Part shown: positions 7,776 through 19,401 of the stretch, piece after piece | Position numbering within the stretch: the first letter of the stretch is position 1 | Layout of the letters: each line of letters starts with the position of its first letter | Assembly: GCA_013289955.1 (NCBI GenBank) | Contig: JABCYZ010000024.1 | Location: forward strand, 34,687 to 98,686 | Direction: 5' to 3' | Length of the DNA: 64,000 nucleotides | From: Acidobacteriota bacterium | GTDB taxonomy: Bacteria; Acidobacteriota; Terriglobia; Acidiferrales; UBA7541 | Made by a program: the position numbers and the translations under genes | The notes under the pieces: model-generated | Database searches by the model: none | Told to the model about the DNA's origin: nothing | The model's input: the letters and a program-made list of their open reading frames with translations, nothing else

Positions 7776-10700
7776 ATGGACGAACGAGAGACGAAGGATA
7801 GTCAGGTCGATTGTTCGAACCAGGCGGAAACCGCTCCTGTAAATTTCGTGTCGGTGCTGTGGGAAGAGCTGCATGAGATTCGGAAGCTGCGGGGCCGGCG
7901 CGAATGGAACAAGAAAGACCTTTTCACGGCGCACCCGGCCGAAGTGAAAGAGCACCGAGCTGAGGAAGAAGCCGGAAAGCTGCCGAAACAACCAGATGAC
8001 GATCACGTCTTCAAAACCGCGCACCGGGAAGAACTTGTCGGGCTGGCGTTTTCCGGCGGCGGGATTCGCAGCGCTACGTTCAATCTGGGGGTGCTGCAAG
8101 GGTTCGCAAAGCACGGCCTGCTGCCGATGTTTGATTATCTCTCGACAGTGTCTGGTGGAGGGTATATCGGGGGATGGCTGGAAAGCTGGATCTATCGCGC
8201 GCGGACGATTGAAGGCGACAGCGAAGACGCAAAAAAGGCGCGTGACGAAGCCGAGAAAGTGGCCCGTTGCGCCACGCCGTCACCGATCGACAGCTCGCCG
8301 ATCCGCCGCGTGCAGGAATGCCTGAAGCCGGACCGCTCGAACAAAATCGAGCACGGCGAACCGCAGGCGATCCGCTTTTTGCGGGAGTACAGCAACTATC
8401 TCACGCCGCGCATGGGTTTTCTCGGCGCAGATGCGTGGACTGCGGTGGCGATTTACCTGCGCAATTTAATTCTGACCCAGACGATCCTGATCTTGTTTTT
8501 AGCTTTCCTTCTGCTGGTTCCCTATCTCGCGGTGTATCTGACGCAGCGGCTTGAGTACCTTGCCTGCGCCGGCCTGCGGTACTCGGCGGTGATTGCCGCT
8601 GGCGCGCTGGCGTTCCTGGCGTTTTTTGGCGTCGCGGGAAACATGCAGCACCTGACGGGCAAGGACCAGACCGGCGAGTTCCCACCCAGCGCGCGACAAG
8701 GTTGGGTGCTGATTTATGTTGCGGCGCCTCTATTCTTGGCCGCCTGGTGCATTTCGGCCTGGGTAAGTTATCAGTATTTCGCGTCTCGAAGCGATGCGCT
8801 GGACGACTGGTTGCGGTGGGCAGCCGTGGGGGCGATCGGATTCTGGGTCGTTTGGCTGCCGGTCGCGTTTTGGGGGATTCAGCGGCCCTCAGAGAACAAG
8901 GAGCTCTGGAATGCGACGCGCACGCGCTTCATCTCAAGCCTTTGTTCGATTCCCTCGGGCGCCGTGGGCGGATTGTTGCTGTGGGTGCTGGCGGATAAGG
9001 TGTTGAAAGTGTGGGCCACGCTGAACGGGCGAATCTGGCACGTGGTGAGTTTTGGGGCCCCGCTGGTGGTGGTGATCTTTCTCCTTGTGGTGACGCTGCA
9101 ACTGGGCTTGATGGGCATGCTCACTCCGGACCCGCGACGGGAGTGGTGGGGCAGGCTGGGAGGGTTGATGTTGTTGATCAGTATTCTATGGCCCGCCCTC
9201 TTCTCGCTGGCTATTTACTCGCCATTGGGCGTGATGTGGTCGAAAAGGCTGTTGACGTACGGCAGCGCGGTGTGGGTGCTGAACACCTTGACGGGCGTGT
9301 TGGGGGGAAAGAATAGCAAGACCGGTTCCCTGGAGTCTCCTACGTGGAAAGACACTGCGCTTTCCGTGACGCCGTATGTCTTCATCCTCGGGCTGGCGGC
9401 CGGCCTGGCTACGCTGCTGGAGATCGCGTTGGGGAAGATCAATTGTCCGGAGGCGTTGGCTGCATTTTTGAAAGGCAGCGAAATGCCGCAGAAGGTTACG
9501 GGCTGGATTATTTCGTTGAACTGGTCCGGAGTCCGTGATGGCGCTGCGTATGCGCAGGGACTGGCGACGCCAGTACCCGCCGCCGGGCCAGCAAGCCATC
9601 CGGCGTTTGTGGCGGCACATTGGAACAATCTATACGAAATCCTGAATATCAACCTTGTGGCCTATGCCGCGATCGTGGCGGTAGCATGCCTGCTGTTGGC
9701 GTGGCGCGTGGATTTGAACGACTTCTCGATGAATCTGTTTTACCGGAACCGGCTGGTGCGCTGCTATCTGGGAGCTTCGCATCGCAGCAGGAAACCGAAT
9801 CCGTTTTCGGGATTCGATCCAGACGACGATTTGCTGGTGAGCGCCTTGCAAGATCGGCATGGCTACGGCGGCCCGTTCCCGATTGTGAATGCTGCACTCA
9901 ACCTGGTCACAGGACAGAACCTGGCCTGGCAGGAGCGCAAAGCTGAATCGTTCGTGTTCACTCCGCTGAGGTGCGGGTTCGATACATGGCTGGAACGATT
10001 GGATCTGGAAGCGGAAGCGAAAGACATGGTCGGCGGAGACATCGAGAAGTATGGGTATCGTCCCGCCGCATGCTGCCTCCATCCAAACAGATTTTACAAG
10101 CCGGGCGGATACCGGCTGGGTGCGGCGATTTCGATCTCCGGAGCGGCCGCGAGTCCGAACATGGGGTACCACTCGTCACCCTCGCTGGCGTTTCTGATGA
10201 CGTTTTTCAATGTGCGGCTGGGCTATTGGGCGGGCAATCCGCGCCACAAAAGCGCGTGGCAGAATGCCGGGCCGCATATCGGCTTGTTCCGGCTGATTGC
10301 GGAACTGTTTGGCCAGTCGGATGACGAAGCGCGCTACGTTTATCTTTCCGACGGCGGACACTTCGAAAACCTGGGGCTGTACGAGCTCGTGAAGCGCCGC
10401 TGCAAATATATCGTGGTGTGCGATGCGGACGCCGATGGCGACTATACTTTCGGCGACCTGGGAGGCGCGATTCGCAAATGCCGCGAAGACATCGGAGTGG
10501 AGATTACGCTGACGACCGATAGTTTGCAGCCAGGGAAAGCGGCGAGCGGCGGCGATGACGAGGACGCGAAGGCAGCTTCGGCGGATGAAAGGTTCAGCGA
10601 AGCGCATTGGGCGATCGGAAAAGTGCACTACCGTCTCGTGGATCCCGGCGCAGAGGACGGTATTCTCGTGTACTTGAAGACGTCGCTGACCGGCGACGAA

Positions 10701-10940
10701 CCGGCCGACGTTCTGAACTATCACCGGGAACATGCGGATTTTCCGCATCAGACCACGGCGGACCAGTGGTTTACAGAATCGCAGTTTGAGAGTTACCGGC
10801 GGCTCGGGCAACACGTCGTGGAGCATCTCCTCGACGGACTATCTTTCGAAGAGCGGCACAAACAAGCCGCACATACGACGGGTCACAGCACGAAACAGAT
10901 CTTCGACATGCTCCGAGATTACGCAGGACAGGTAGAGTAG
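7776..10940 (+). CDS. Large membrane patatin-like phospholipase
   Basis: 1054 residues. An N-terminal patatin half has the oxyanion loop SGGGIRSA (about residues 93-100) and nucleophile Ser126 in TVSGGGY. A central block of roughly ten hydrophobic segments (about 225-640) follows, then the second patatin half with the catalytic Asp859 in DGGHFENLG. The catalytic domain is therefore split by a membrane region, a known layout in bacterial patatins of about 1000 residues. Expected activity is lipid acyl hydrolysis at the inner membrane. GGAGG precedes the ATG. It is a single-gene unit, and I cannot tell whether its role is physiological or effector-like. Confidence 0.88.
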   Translation: MDERETKDSQVDCSNQAETAPVNFVSVLWEELHEIRKLRGRREWNKKDLFTAHPAEVKEHRAEEEAGKLPKQPDDDHVFKTAHREELVGLAFSGGGIRSATFNLGVLQGFAKHGLLPMFDYLSTVSGGGYIGGWLESWIYRARTIEGDSEDAKKARDEAEKVARCATPSPIDSSPIRRVQECLKPDRSNKIEHGEPQAIRFLREYSNYLTPRMGFLGADAWTAVAIYLRNLILTQTILILFLAFLLLVPYLAVYLTQRLEYLACAGLRYSAVIAAGALAFLAFFGVAGNMQHLTGKDQTGEFPPSARQGWVLIYVAAPLFLAAWCISAWVSYQYFASRSDALDDWLRWAAVGAIGFWVVWLPVAFWGIQRPSENKELWNATRTRFISSLCSIPSGAVGGLLLWVLADKVLKVWATLNGRIWHVVSFGAPLVVVIFLLVVTLQLGLMGMLTPDPRREWWGRLGGLMLLISILWPALFSLAIYSPLGVMWSKRLLTYGSAVWVLNTLTGVLGGKNSKTGSLESPTWKDTALSVTPYVFILGLAAGLATLLEIALGKINCPEALAAFLKGSEMPQKVTGWIISLNWSGVRDGAAYAQGLATPVPAAGPASHPAFVAAHWNNLYEILNINLVAYAAIVAVACLLLAWRVDLNDFSMNLFYRNRLVRCYLGASHRSRKPNPFSGFDPDDDLLVSALQDRHGYGGPFPIVNAALNLVTGQNLAWQERKAESFVFTPLRCGFDTWLERLDLEAEAKDMVGGDIEKYGYRPAACCLHPNRFYKPGGYRLGAAISISGAAASPNMGYHSSPSLAFLMTFFNVRLGYWAGNPRHKSAWQNAGPHIGLFRLIAELFGQSDDEARYVYLSDGGHFENLGLYELVKRRCKYIVVCDADADGDYTFGDLGGAIRKCREDIGVEITLTTDSLQPGKAASGGDDEDAKAASADERFSEAHWAIGKVHYRLVDPGAEDGILVYLKTSLTGDEPADVLNYHREHADFPHQTTADQWFTESQFESYRRLGQHVVEHLLDGLSFEERHKQAAHTTGHSTKQIFDMLRDYAGQVE

Positions 10941-11182
10941 ACAGCCCGAGCACATTCTATTGGCATTCCCAATCTTCACAGCTCTACGGAAATTCCAGGT
11001 CCTTCAGGCAGCCGGGAATATCCCAAAGGCGATAAGCTGGAGGCGGCCGATGTCCGATCAAGAAACCCAGGTTCGAGGAGATTGCCATTGATCTCCTCCA
11101 ACCCCGTTTCTGGCCAGTGACCGCCACTTTTCCGAGAACTGACCAGGCACTAACAAGCTTTGTGTGCCCTGTTTCTCGATAA

Positions 11183-12033
11183 CTACTTCAACTGGGCATA
11201 CTCCGCTTTCGCCCTCGTCAGCAGAGGAGCGTCGGCATCGGCGTTTTTGCGGATCGCGAAAAAATCCTGGTAAGCAGCCTTCGCCTTGACGGTCGCGGAG
11301 GTTGTTGGTGCACGATCAAACCACAAATTTCTCCAGCGCTGGCACCCTCGAAGGGAATCCGTCCGGTGGCCATCTCGTATAGCACTGCTCCGAATGAGAA
11401 GAGGTCGCTGCGTGCGTCGAGCTCCTTTGCGCCCACTTGCTCAGGCGACATATACGCCACTGTGCCAAGCATCGTTCCCGGGCTGGTCATATAAATGGCA
11501 TCGTGTTCGGCCAGTGTCGTTTCTCCGCTCACCGGCACGGCCTTCGATGCCACCTTAGCCAAACCAAAATCGAGAATCTCCGCGTGACCGCGTTCCGTCA
11601 CGAAAATGTTCGCGGGTTTAATGTCACGATGAACGATGCCTTTCGAGTGCGCCGCATCCAGCCCGTCAGCAATCTCGCTGCCCAGCGATAACAGTGTCTC
11701 CGTGTCCAGGGGATGGCCGCCAATGCGGTGCTTCAAAGTCGTGCCAACCATATATTCCATCGCAATGAATGCGCGCCCGCTCTCTTCACCAATGTCGTGG
11801 ATCGTACATATGTTCGGATGGTTCAGCGCCGACGCGGCTTTCGCTTCCCGGCGAAATCGTTCGAGCGCTTGCCGGTCATGTGCCAACTCTTCCGGCAGGA
11901 ATTTCAGAGCGACGAAGCGGTCCAATCTTGTGTCTTCGGCTTTGTAGACGACTCCCATGCCCCCGCCACCGATCTTCTCAGTGATTCGGTAGTGCGATAT
12001 GGTCTGACCGATGAGCGTGTCGCTGTCCGCCAT
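11183..12033 (-). pseudogene. Ser/Thr protein kinase gene with internal deletion
   Basis: The first ~245 codons are a Hanks-type kinase domain: glycine loop GGGGMGVVYKAED, catalytic HRDIKPAN, DFGLA and MSPEQ. It then leaves the family in the C-lobe, after GRIPFEGASAGEICGLIVHQQ, and stops at 11218 with an unrelated tail. In the next frame the same strand reads KAKAAYQDFFAIRKNADADA then LLTRAKAEYAQLK and stops at 11183. That is the typical last ~30 residues of acidobacterial kinases carrying TPR or WD40 repeats. Kinase helices G-I, the membrane segment and the sensor repeats have therefore been lost between the two ends, out of frame. An inactive remnant is most likely. Confidence 0.75.
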
Positions 12034-12319
12034 GTGCCGTCATGTTAAGTTGCGATAGAAGGGCAAGTCAACGAACACGAGCGGCTTGTGGTCAAGTCCA
12101 GACGCGCACTCGATTAACTAGATTTTCGCATCACGTACTGCTGTTCTTGACTTTGCTGGCCAACGCGTCAAAATAAGAGTCCCTTCTGAAATCGTTCCCT
12201 TGGCAGCCGACTACCCCCTTCAGTCCATAGCCAGGCAGCCTGAAAACCAAAGCTCGAGCTATCAAAATAAGGGCAAAGCGGATGCGTATAATGCGCAAAC
12301 CGTACATGTGATTTTTCAA

Positions 12320-15475
<3,156 letters not shown>

Positions 15476-15800
15476 ACAGAATCGTCAAGGTTTCTCGAGG
15501 GAGGAATCGGCCCCATTGCGACGGCAATAGCAACTACCTACCAAGATCGAAGACGGCCTACGGGTCGAAATGCTGGAGGCAACCGAGCCAGAAGTCCCGC
15601 TCGAGGGAATGTGGTGCCACGGAAAACTGCTTGCGCTCCGATCTCCCCGAACTCCGTTTCTGGCCAATTCCGAGACTGCCAGCAATCCGCCAGAAAGCTA
15701 CCGATCCATAAACCATTCCGAAGGTCCTAGGGTTACAAGTTGGCTAAACAATAAGAATGCTTGGTTCTTTTATCCTCATCCTCCTGTGCAGAATGAACGT

Positions 15801-16652
15801 ATGGTGGATTCTTCGGCGCAGAATGGCAGTCATTTACCCGCGTTTCTGATCCTCGCGGCGATTATTTCGATCATTGCTTATGCGATCGCGCGCAGAATAT
15901 ACGTGTTCTTCAAGATAAGAAACACGCCGCTGACGCGGGCCGATACCTTTCATGAGCACGATTCGCAAAGCCAGCCAACTGACACTGTTCGACCGCGTCT
16001 CACGTCCGTCGGACACATAGCGGTGATCATCGCTGTCCTGATGGGGACTCTCCTAGTGGGCCTCACTTACGCCATCCTTCACATGTTCGCTGTACATGAC
16101 CGGCTCGCCAAAGCAGGTCAGACAATCACAGCAAACGTTTTGAGCACGTCGAAGCTCCACGGATACCTGGTCCAATACGAATTTCGAGTCGAGGGGAAGA
16201 CTTACCACGGCGACTCAAATCTTCCAACGCTCGGTGCTCTGGCGAACGCTCGCAAGTCCAAAGGGCTAGAAGTCCTTTACTTGCCTTCAGACCCGACAAT
16301 AAACAGGGCGGCTGAAGAGAAAACCCTACCCAACCTCATAGGTCTGCTACCCCTGTCCTTTCTGGCTTTGATTGTTGTTATACCGTTAGGCCAGCTGCGA
16401 GGCGATTACCTACTCGCCACGACTGGCCGGCGCACAACAGGTATCGTGGTCGGGATCCTGCCTGGAACGAAATTGTCCTCGTCAGTTTATTATGATTTTC
16501 TGAACGACCGAAGTGACGTCACTCGGGGTAAGTCATGGCTTCCCGTTCCCTATTCCTTGAAGGTTCTCTCAGGCTCCTCTGTCCAGGTTCTTTACCTGCC
16601 CAACCACCCGGAACGAAATGCCCTGAAACAATCGATCTGTTGGCGGTCCTGA
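15801..16652 (+). CDS. DUF3592-like membrane protein
   Basis: About 283 residues from ATG 15801; the upstream extension of the frame to 15570 looks non-coding. Three hydrophobic segments are visible (about residues 12-30, 72-95 and 180-200). Two repeats of a small beta domain each end in a VLYLPSDPTxNRA or VLYLPNHPERNAL motif, characteristic of DUF3592 proteins. The function of the family is unknown. It follows the histidine kinase on the same strand with a 325-base gap and no clear ribosome site, so the exact start is uncertain. Confidence 0.6.
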   Translation: MVDSSAQNGSHLPAFLILAAIISIIAYAIARRIYVFFKIRNTPLTRADTFHEHDSQSQPTDTVRPRLTSVGHIAVIIAVLMGTLLVGLTYAILHMFAVHDRLAKAGQTITANVLSTSKLHGYLVQYEFRVEGKTYHGDSNLPTLGALANARKSKGLEVLYLPSDPTINRAAEEKTLPNLIGLLPLSFLALIVVIPLGQLRGDYLLATTGRRTTGIVVGILPGTKLSSSVYYDFLNDRSDVTRGKSWLPVPYSLKVLSGSSVQVLYLPNHPERNALKQSICWRS

Positions 16653-16939
16653 ATGGCGATCCATTCCCATGAATGGAAGCACAGACCGAGAAACATTCGA
16701 GGTCGAAGAAAGCGTCTCCGGGCTCTTTCTTTTGGATCATCGACCGCTCAGTCCCGCACGACATTTGATGCGCTCCACGGGACTCATCATCTTTCGGCGT
16801 GGTCGGTCATTCGGATTCCGGGGTGAATGTAACGGCTGCGTTCCGCCCCGACACCCCCGATGCCCCAAAAAGGTTTTCGGATGTTGGAACGTCCGGCTTT
16901 GGCGCGTCGTTGTGCTACGATTCCCGCCGGGAGGCATTC

Positions 16940-17305
16940 ATGAAGATGTTTCTTCTTGGCGCGCTTTTCGCGTCATCGATTTGTTTCGCCGTTCATTCCC
17001 AGCAATCGACGCAAACGCAGCGAATTCCGCTATTCGAAAATGACGACGTGAGGGTGTGGAAGTCCGTCATTTTTCCAGACGCACCTCTCGCCATGCACCG
17101 GCATGAACATCCACGCGTAATCGTAGCGATGATGGGTGGGACCATGAAGATCGTCGAACAGAACGGCCCCGCTGAGTCCCACGTCTGGGAAAGCGGCAAA
17201 GCTTACTGGCTGCCCGCAAACCCACCCAACACAATGCATGCTGATGTCAACGCTGGCGATAAACCGATTGAGGTTGTTGTGGTCGAGTTGAAAAAAGAAA
17301 ACTAG
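16940..17305 (+). CDS. Secreted cupin-like protein
   Basis: 121 residues beginning MKMFLLGALFASSICFAVHS, a clean signal peptide. GGGAGG is 7 nt upstream of this ATG, which decides against the longer frame starting at 16799. The mature part has the beta-rich cupin pattern: HRHEHPRVIVAMMGG supplies the metal-binding His set, followed by WLPANPPNTMH. It is a single-domain periplasmic cupin. Ligand and reaction are unknown; similar proteins are often annotated only as cupin-domain proteins. Confidence 0.75.
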   Translation: MKMFLLGALFASSICFAVHSQQSTQTQRIPLFENDDVRVWKSVIFPDAPLAMHRHEHPRVIVAMMGGTMKIVEQNGPAESHVWESGKAYWLPANPPNTMHADVNAGDKPIEVVVVELKKEN

Positions 17306-17447
17306 TCCGGAACTCTGGAAATACTCGATGCCGATGCAGTCTTCGGGATGGTGTATTCCTCGCGGTGGAACAGTGCGCGATGGGTTCCAAGGAGGATGTC
17401 TGACATGCCGCGGTTCTACACAAAAACCTCCGGACCAGTGCCAATGC

Positions 17448-17819
17448 TCACTCTATTCGAATTTGCTTCGGGTCGTCAGCGATGATCTCTGGCAACCCGT
17501 CGTAAGCAGTGATTTTGCCTGTGACGCAAATCTTCTTTTCCTTGTAGTCTGTCTCAGGATTCTTGAACTTGCCCCGATTGCTACCCCAAATCACAATCGT
17601 AAAGACCTGGTTAGGATATGGCTTGTCAAGGTTAAGAAAGGTTGGCTGGCCTTTTGCTGAATCTGCATATCGAGCGCTGACCACCTCGCCGCAAACAGTC
17701 ACATTTTCTCCGAAGTGTTCTTTCGCCTCGGCAGAAGAAAGGTGTTTCTGCCCAAGCGAGACCACTGACAGCGAACTTAGAAGCGCAACCGCCAGACCGA
17801 ACTTCAAAATTGCACGCAT
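17448..17819 (-). CDS. Exported OB-fold-like protein
   Basis: 123 residues with a signal peptide ending near VSLGQ. The mature part, VCGEVVSARYADSAKGQP, then FLNLDKPYPNQVFTIVIWG and KKICVTGKITAY, is a pattern I recall in small periplasmic proteins with an OB-fold, related to nucleic-acid-binding YdeI/Nrd-like domains. GGAG sits 5 nt before the ATG. It may bind nucleic acid or oligosaccharide; neither is shown here. It is convergent with the cupin gene. Confidence 0.7.
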   Translation of the reverse strand: MRAILKFGLAVALLSSLSVVSLGQKHLSSAEAKEHFGENVTVCGEVVSARYADSAKGQPTFLNLDKPYPNQVFTIVIWGSNRGKFKNPETDYKEKKICVTGKITAYDGLPEIIADDPKQIRIE

Positions 17820-18134
17820 AAGTTCTCCCGCATAAGTTTGGATTTTCGGAGCTTCACAGCGCTCTTAACCAGGGGGCCAAGTATGAGTATTGTCCGGTGC
17901 CGAGGCTGAGACAAGCGGGGTTGCAGAATCAATAACTAACGGCATACCGAGCGCCTGATGGTCGCTACTTCTAAGCCAAAACGGGTTCGATAATCAACGC
18001 GGCAAGCACGAGCGCCCCCGAGCACGCAGATCCATATCCCTGGTAAAAGAGATGAACGAGTCGGGTATACGACGGGAGATGTGCGGCTCTGAATGCACAA
18101 GACCTCCTTAGCGACCGGAAATTTCTTTGAAAGA

Positions 18135-18207
18135 AAGGGCGTCCCACTGCGGGTGTCATCCATCCTGGCTTTCCCCTAGAGACAGGCAAGAGATGAGGGA
18201 CGCCCTT
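18135..18207 (-). ncRNA. Candidate structured RNA or leader (11-bp closing stem)
   Basis: AAGGGCGTCCC (18135-18145) and GGGACGCCCTT (18197-18207) are perfect reverse complements enclosing 51 bases. On the minus strand the stem would begin about six bases after the predicted start of transcription. The loop can form inner pairs (CATC/GATG and CCTG/CAGG) around a GGGGAAAG loop. A second small hairpin and an AAGGAGG site follow. The layout resembles a riboswitch or regulatory leader, but it matches none of the classes I know by motif. Confidence 0.35.
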
Positions 18208-18219
18208 CAAGGAGCCCTG

Positions 18220-18248
18220 TTTATATGTGCTGGTAGTTGATATGTCAA
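18220..18248 (-). promoter_or_regulatory. Consensus sigma-70 promoter
   Basis: On the minus strand, TTGACA (18248-18243) is followed by a 17-base spacer and TATAAA (18225-18220). This is the closest match to the housekeeping consensus that I found in the window. Transcription would start near 18213 and run leftwards straight into the inverted repeat at 18135-18207. No known gene follows. Confidence 0.6.
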
Positions 18249-18565
18249 GAAAATAAATATGCGTGAGTATTCTTACGTACTATTCTTGTGGTGCTATCAT
18301 TTTCGAAACCGCGCCATTGTCGCTGTTGCCGTTCCGTCTGGCACCGGGCAGAGAGGTGCGTGCATCGAAAGCCACGCCCCTTTTTCCAGGTCAGAGTGCG
18401 ATCAGGCGGGCTATCCCCGGACGCTGCGCTTCAGTACTTATGTTCCTTAATGCACAACAAAGTGCTGCTTGAAGAGTGATTAGTTTGGAAGACAGGCACA
18501 AGCCAACCCGGGAATAGAAGGGATATGGGGAGATTCCAGTCATTTCAAGTACTCGCCGTACAGCG

Positions 18566-18946
18566 CTAACGGCTCCTGGCTTTCTCTGTCAGGGCGTAGA
18601 ATCCATTCCTGCACGCGTCTAGCATCCCTGTGCGTACCAGGTCGTCGATGGCATCCAGGACCTTTATTTTTTCCCTGGTACCGTTACCAGCGGCCCCGAA
18701 AAGCACATGCAACTCCAGGCGGTCCTCGCCCATCGTTCCGAACAGTTCCATTACACGAGAGGAAACTGACCTCGTCTTTGTTCGCTCGCTTCTTTTCTCT
18801 TCCAAATCATCAGCCGCCAGCATTTTGCGGTCGAGATGTGGTTCTGAACGAGTGACCCCGGAATGGAACACGCAAGGGTTGCCGGCCGCGACCTCACAAC
18901 TGGGGCATCGGACGGTGAGTAACAGTGCTGGCGTCACATTTTTCAT
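18566..18946 (-). CDS. Small protein with CPSC...CxxHSG zinc-finger-like motif
   Basis: The start is taken at MKNVTPALLL because AGGA stands 6 nt upstream; the frame is open to 19084 without signals. Residues 13-35 read VRCPSCEVAAGNPCVFHSG followed by R.EPH.DRK, a zinc-binding knuckle (C-C-C-H) repeatedly seen in short acidobacterial proteins. The C-terminal half (about 60-126) looks helical, resembling a winged-helix module (KVLDAIDDLVRTGMLDACRNGFYALTEKA). A DNA-binding role is plausible. The family is uncharacterised. Confidence 0.65.
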   Translation of the reverse strand: MKNVTPALLLTVRCPSCEVAAGNPCVFHSGVTRSEPHLDRKMLAADDLEEKRSERTKTRSVSSRVMELFGTMGEDRLELHVLFGAAGNGTREKIKVLDAIDDLVRTGMLDACRNGFYALTEKARSR

Positions 18947-19148
18947 TCTCATTCCTACAGGATACGGCCCGACACCCCCAGGAACTGACCAAATTGGTAC
19001 ATCGGCCCCACATCGTCCGGCCCACCCCGATCCAGACCATCGGGCTTCAGCCCAAAAAAAATCCACATGCTGTTGTGTAAGCAATTCTACGGTATTGACG
19101 CTGGGAGCTACGAAGCGTATCTACGGGATGGCGTGGGGGAGGCCAAAT

Positions 19149-19385
19149 ATGGATAGCCATTTCATCTGTAGCAATCCTGGATGTCGCTTTATTCTCGACC
19201 GTCGTGTCAACGGCGCATCACTGGATGGCGTGCGAAAAATCGTAAACCAATGCCCAGAGTGCGGGAGTGACTGGGTGTCGGCATGCCCGTTCTGCGAGCG
19301 CACCTTAACAGTTGAATTTATCAAAGGTCTGCCTCATTCGAGATGCTGCGGACGGAAATTACGCGCGGAAGTGCTAGCGGCGTGA
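19149..19385 (+). CDS. 78-residue zinc-ribbon protein
   Basis: It begins MDSHFICSNPGC with a GGGGGAGG site 6 nt before the ATG, which fixes the start; the upstream part of the frame is not coding. Three or four Cys pairs are present: CSNPGC, CPECG, CPFC and CC, enough for two zinc ribbons. The protein ends 17 bases before the 3' end of the convergent helicase gene. It may bind nucleic acid or partner proteins; no function can be assigned. Confidence 0.6.
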   Translation: MDSHFICSNPGCRFILDRRVNGASLDGVRKIVNQCPECGSDWVSACPFCERTLTVEFIKGLPHSRCCGRKLRAEVLAA

Positions 19386-19401
19386 ACTGCGTCGGTTTTG
19401 G

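Larger units (their letters stand above)
17820..18565. other. Gene-poor stretch with leader-like transcript
   Basis: About 750 bases without a convincing protein gene. Its main content is the minus-strand promoter at 18220-18248, the inverted repeat at 18135-18207 and a possible 34-codon minus ORF at 17994-18098 (GTG start, AAGGAGG 4 nt upstream, no recognisable product). The right part, 18250-18560, holds short overlapping frames with no start signals. Confidence 0.45.

Noticed and set aside
18135..18207. Known riboswitch (c-di-GMP-I, cobalamin, SAM or TPP class)
   Set aside because: Short similar strings such as GTGGGACGC were seen, but the conserved cores of these classes are not present in order.
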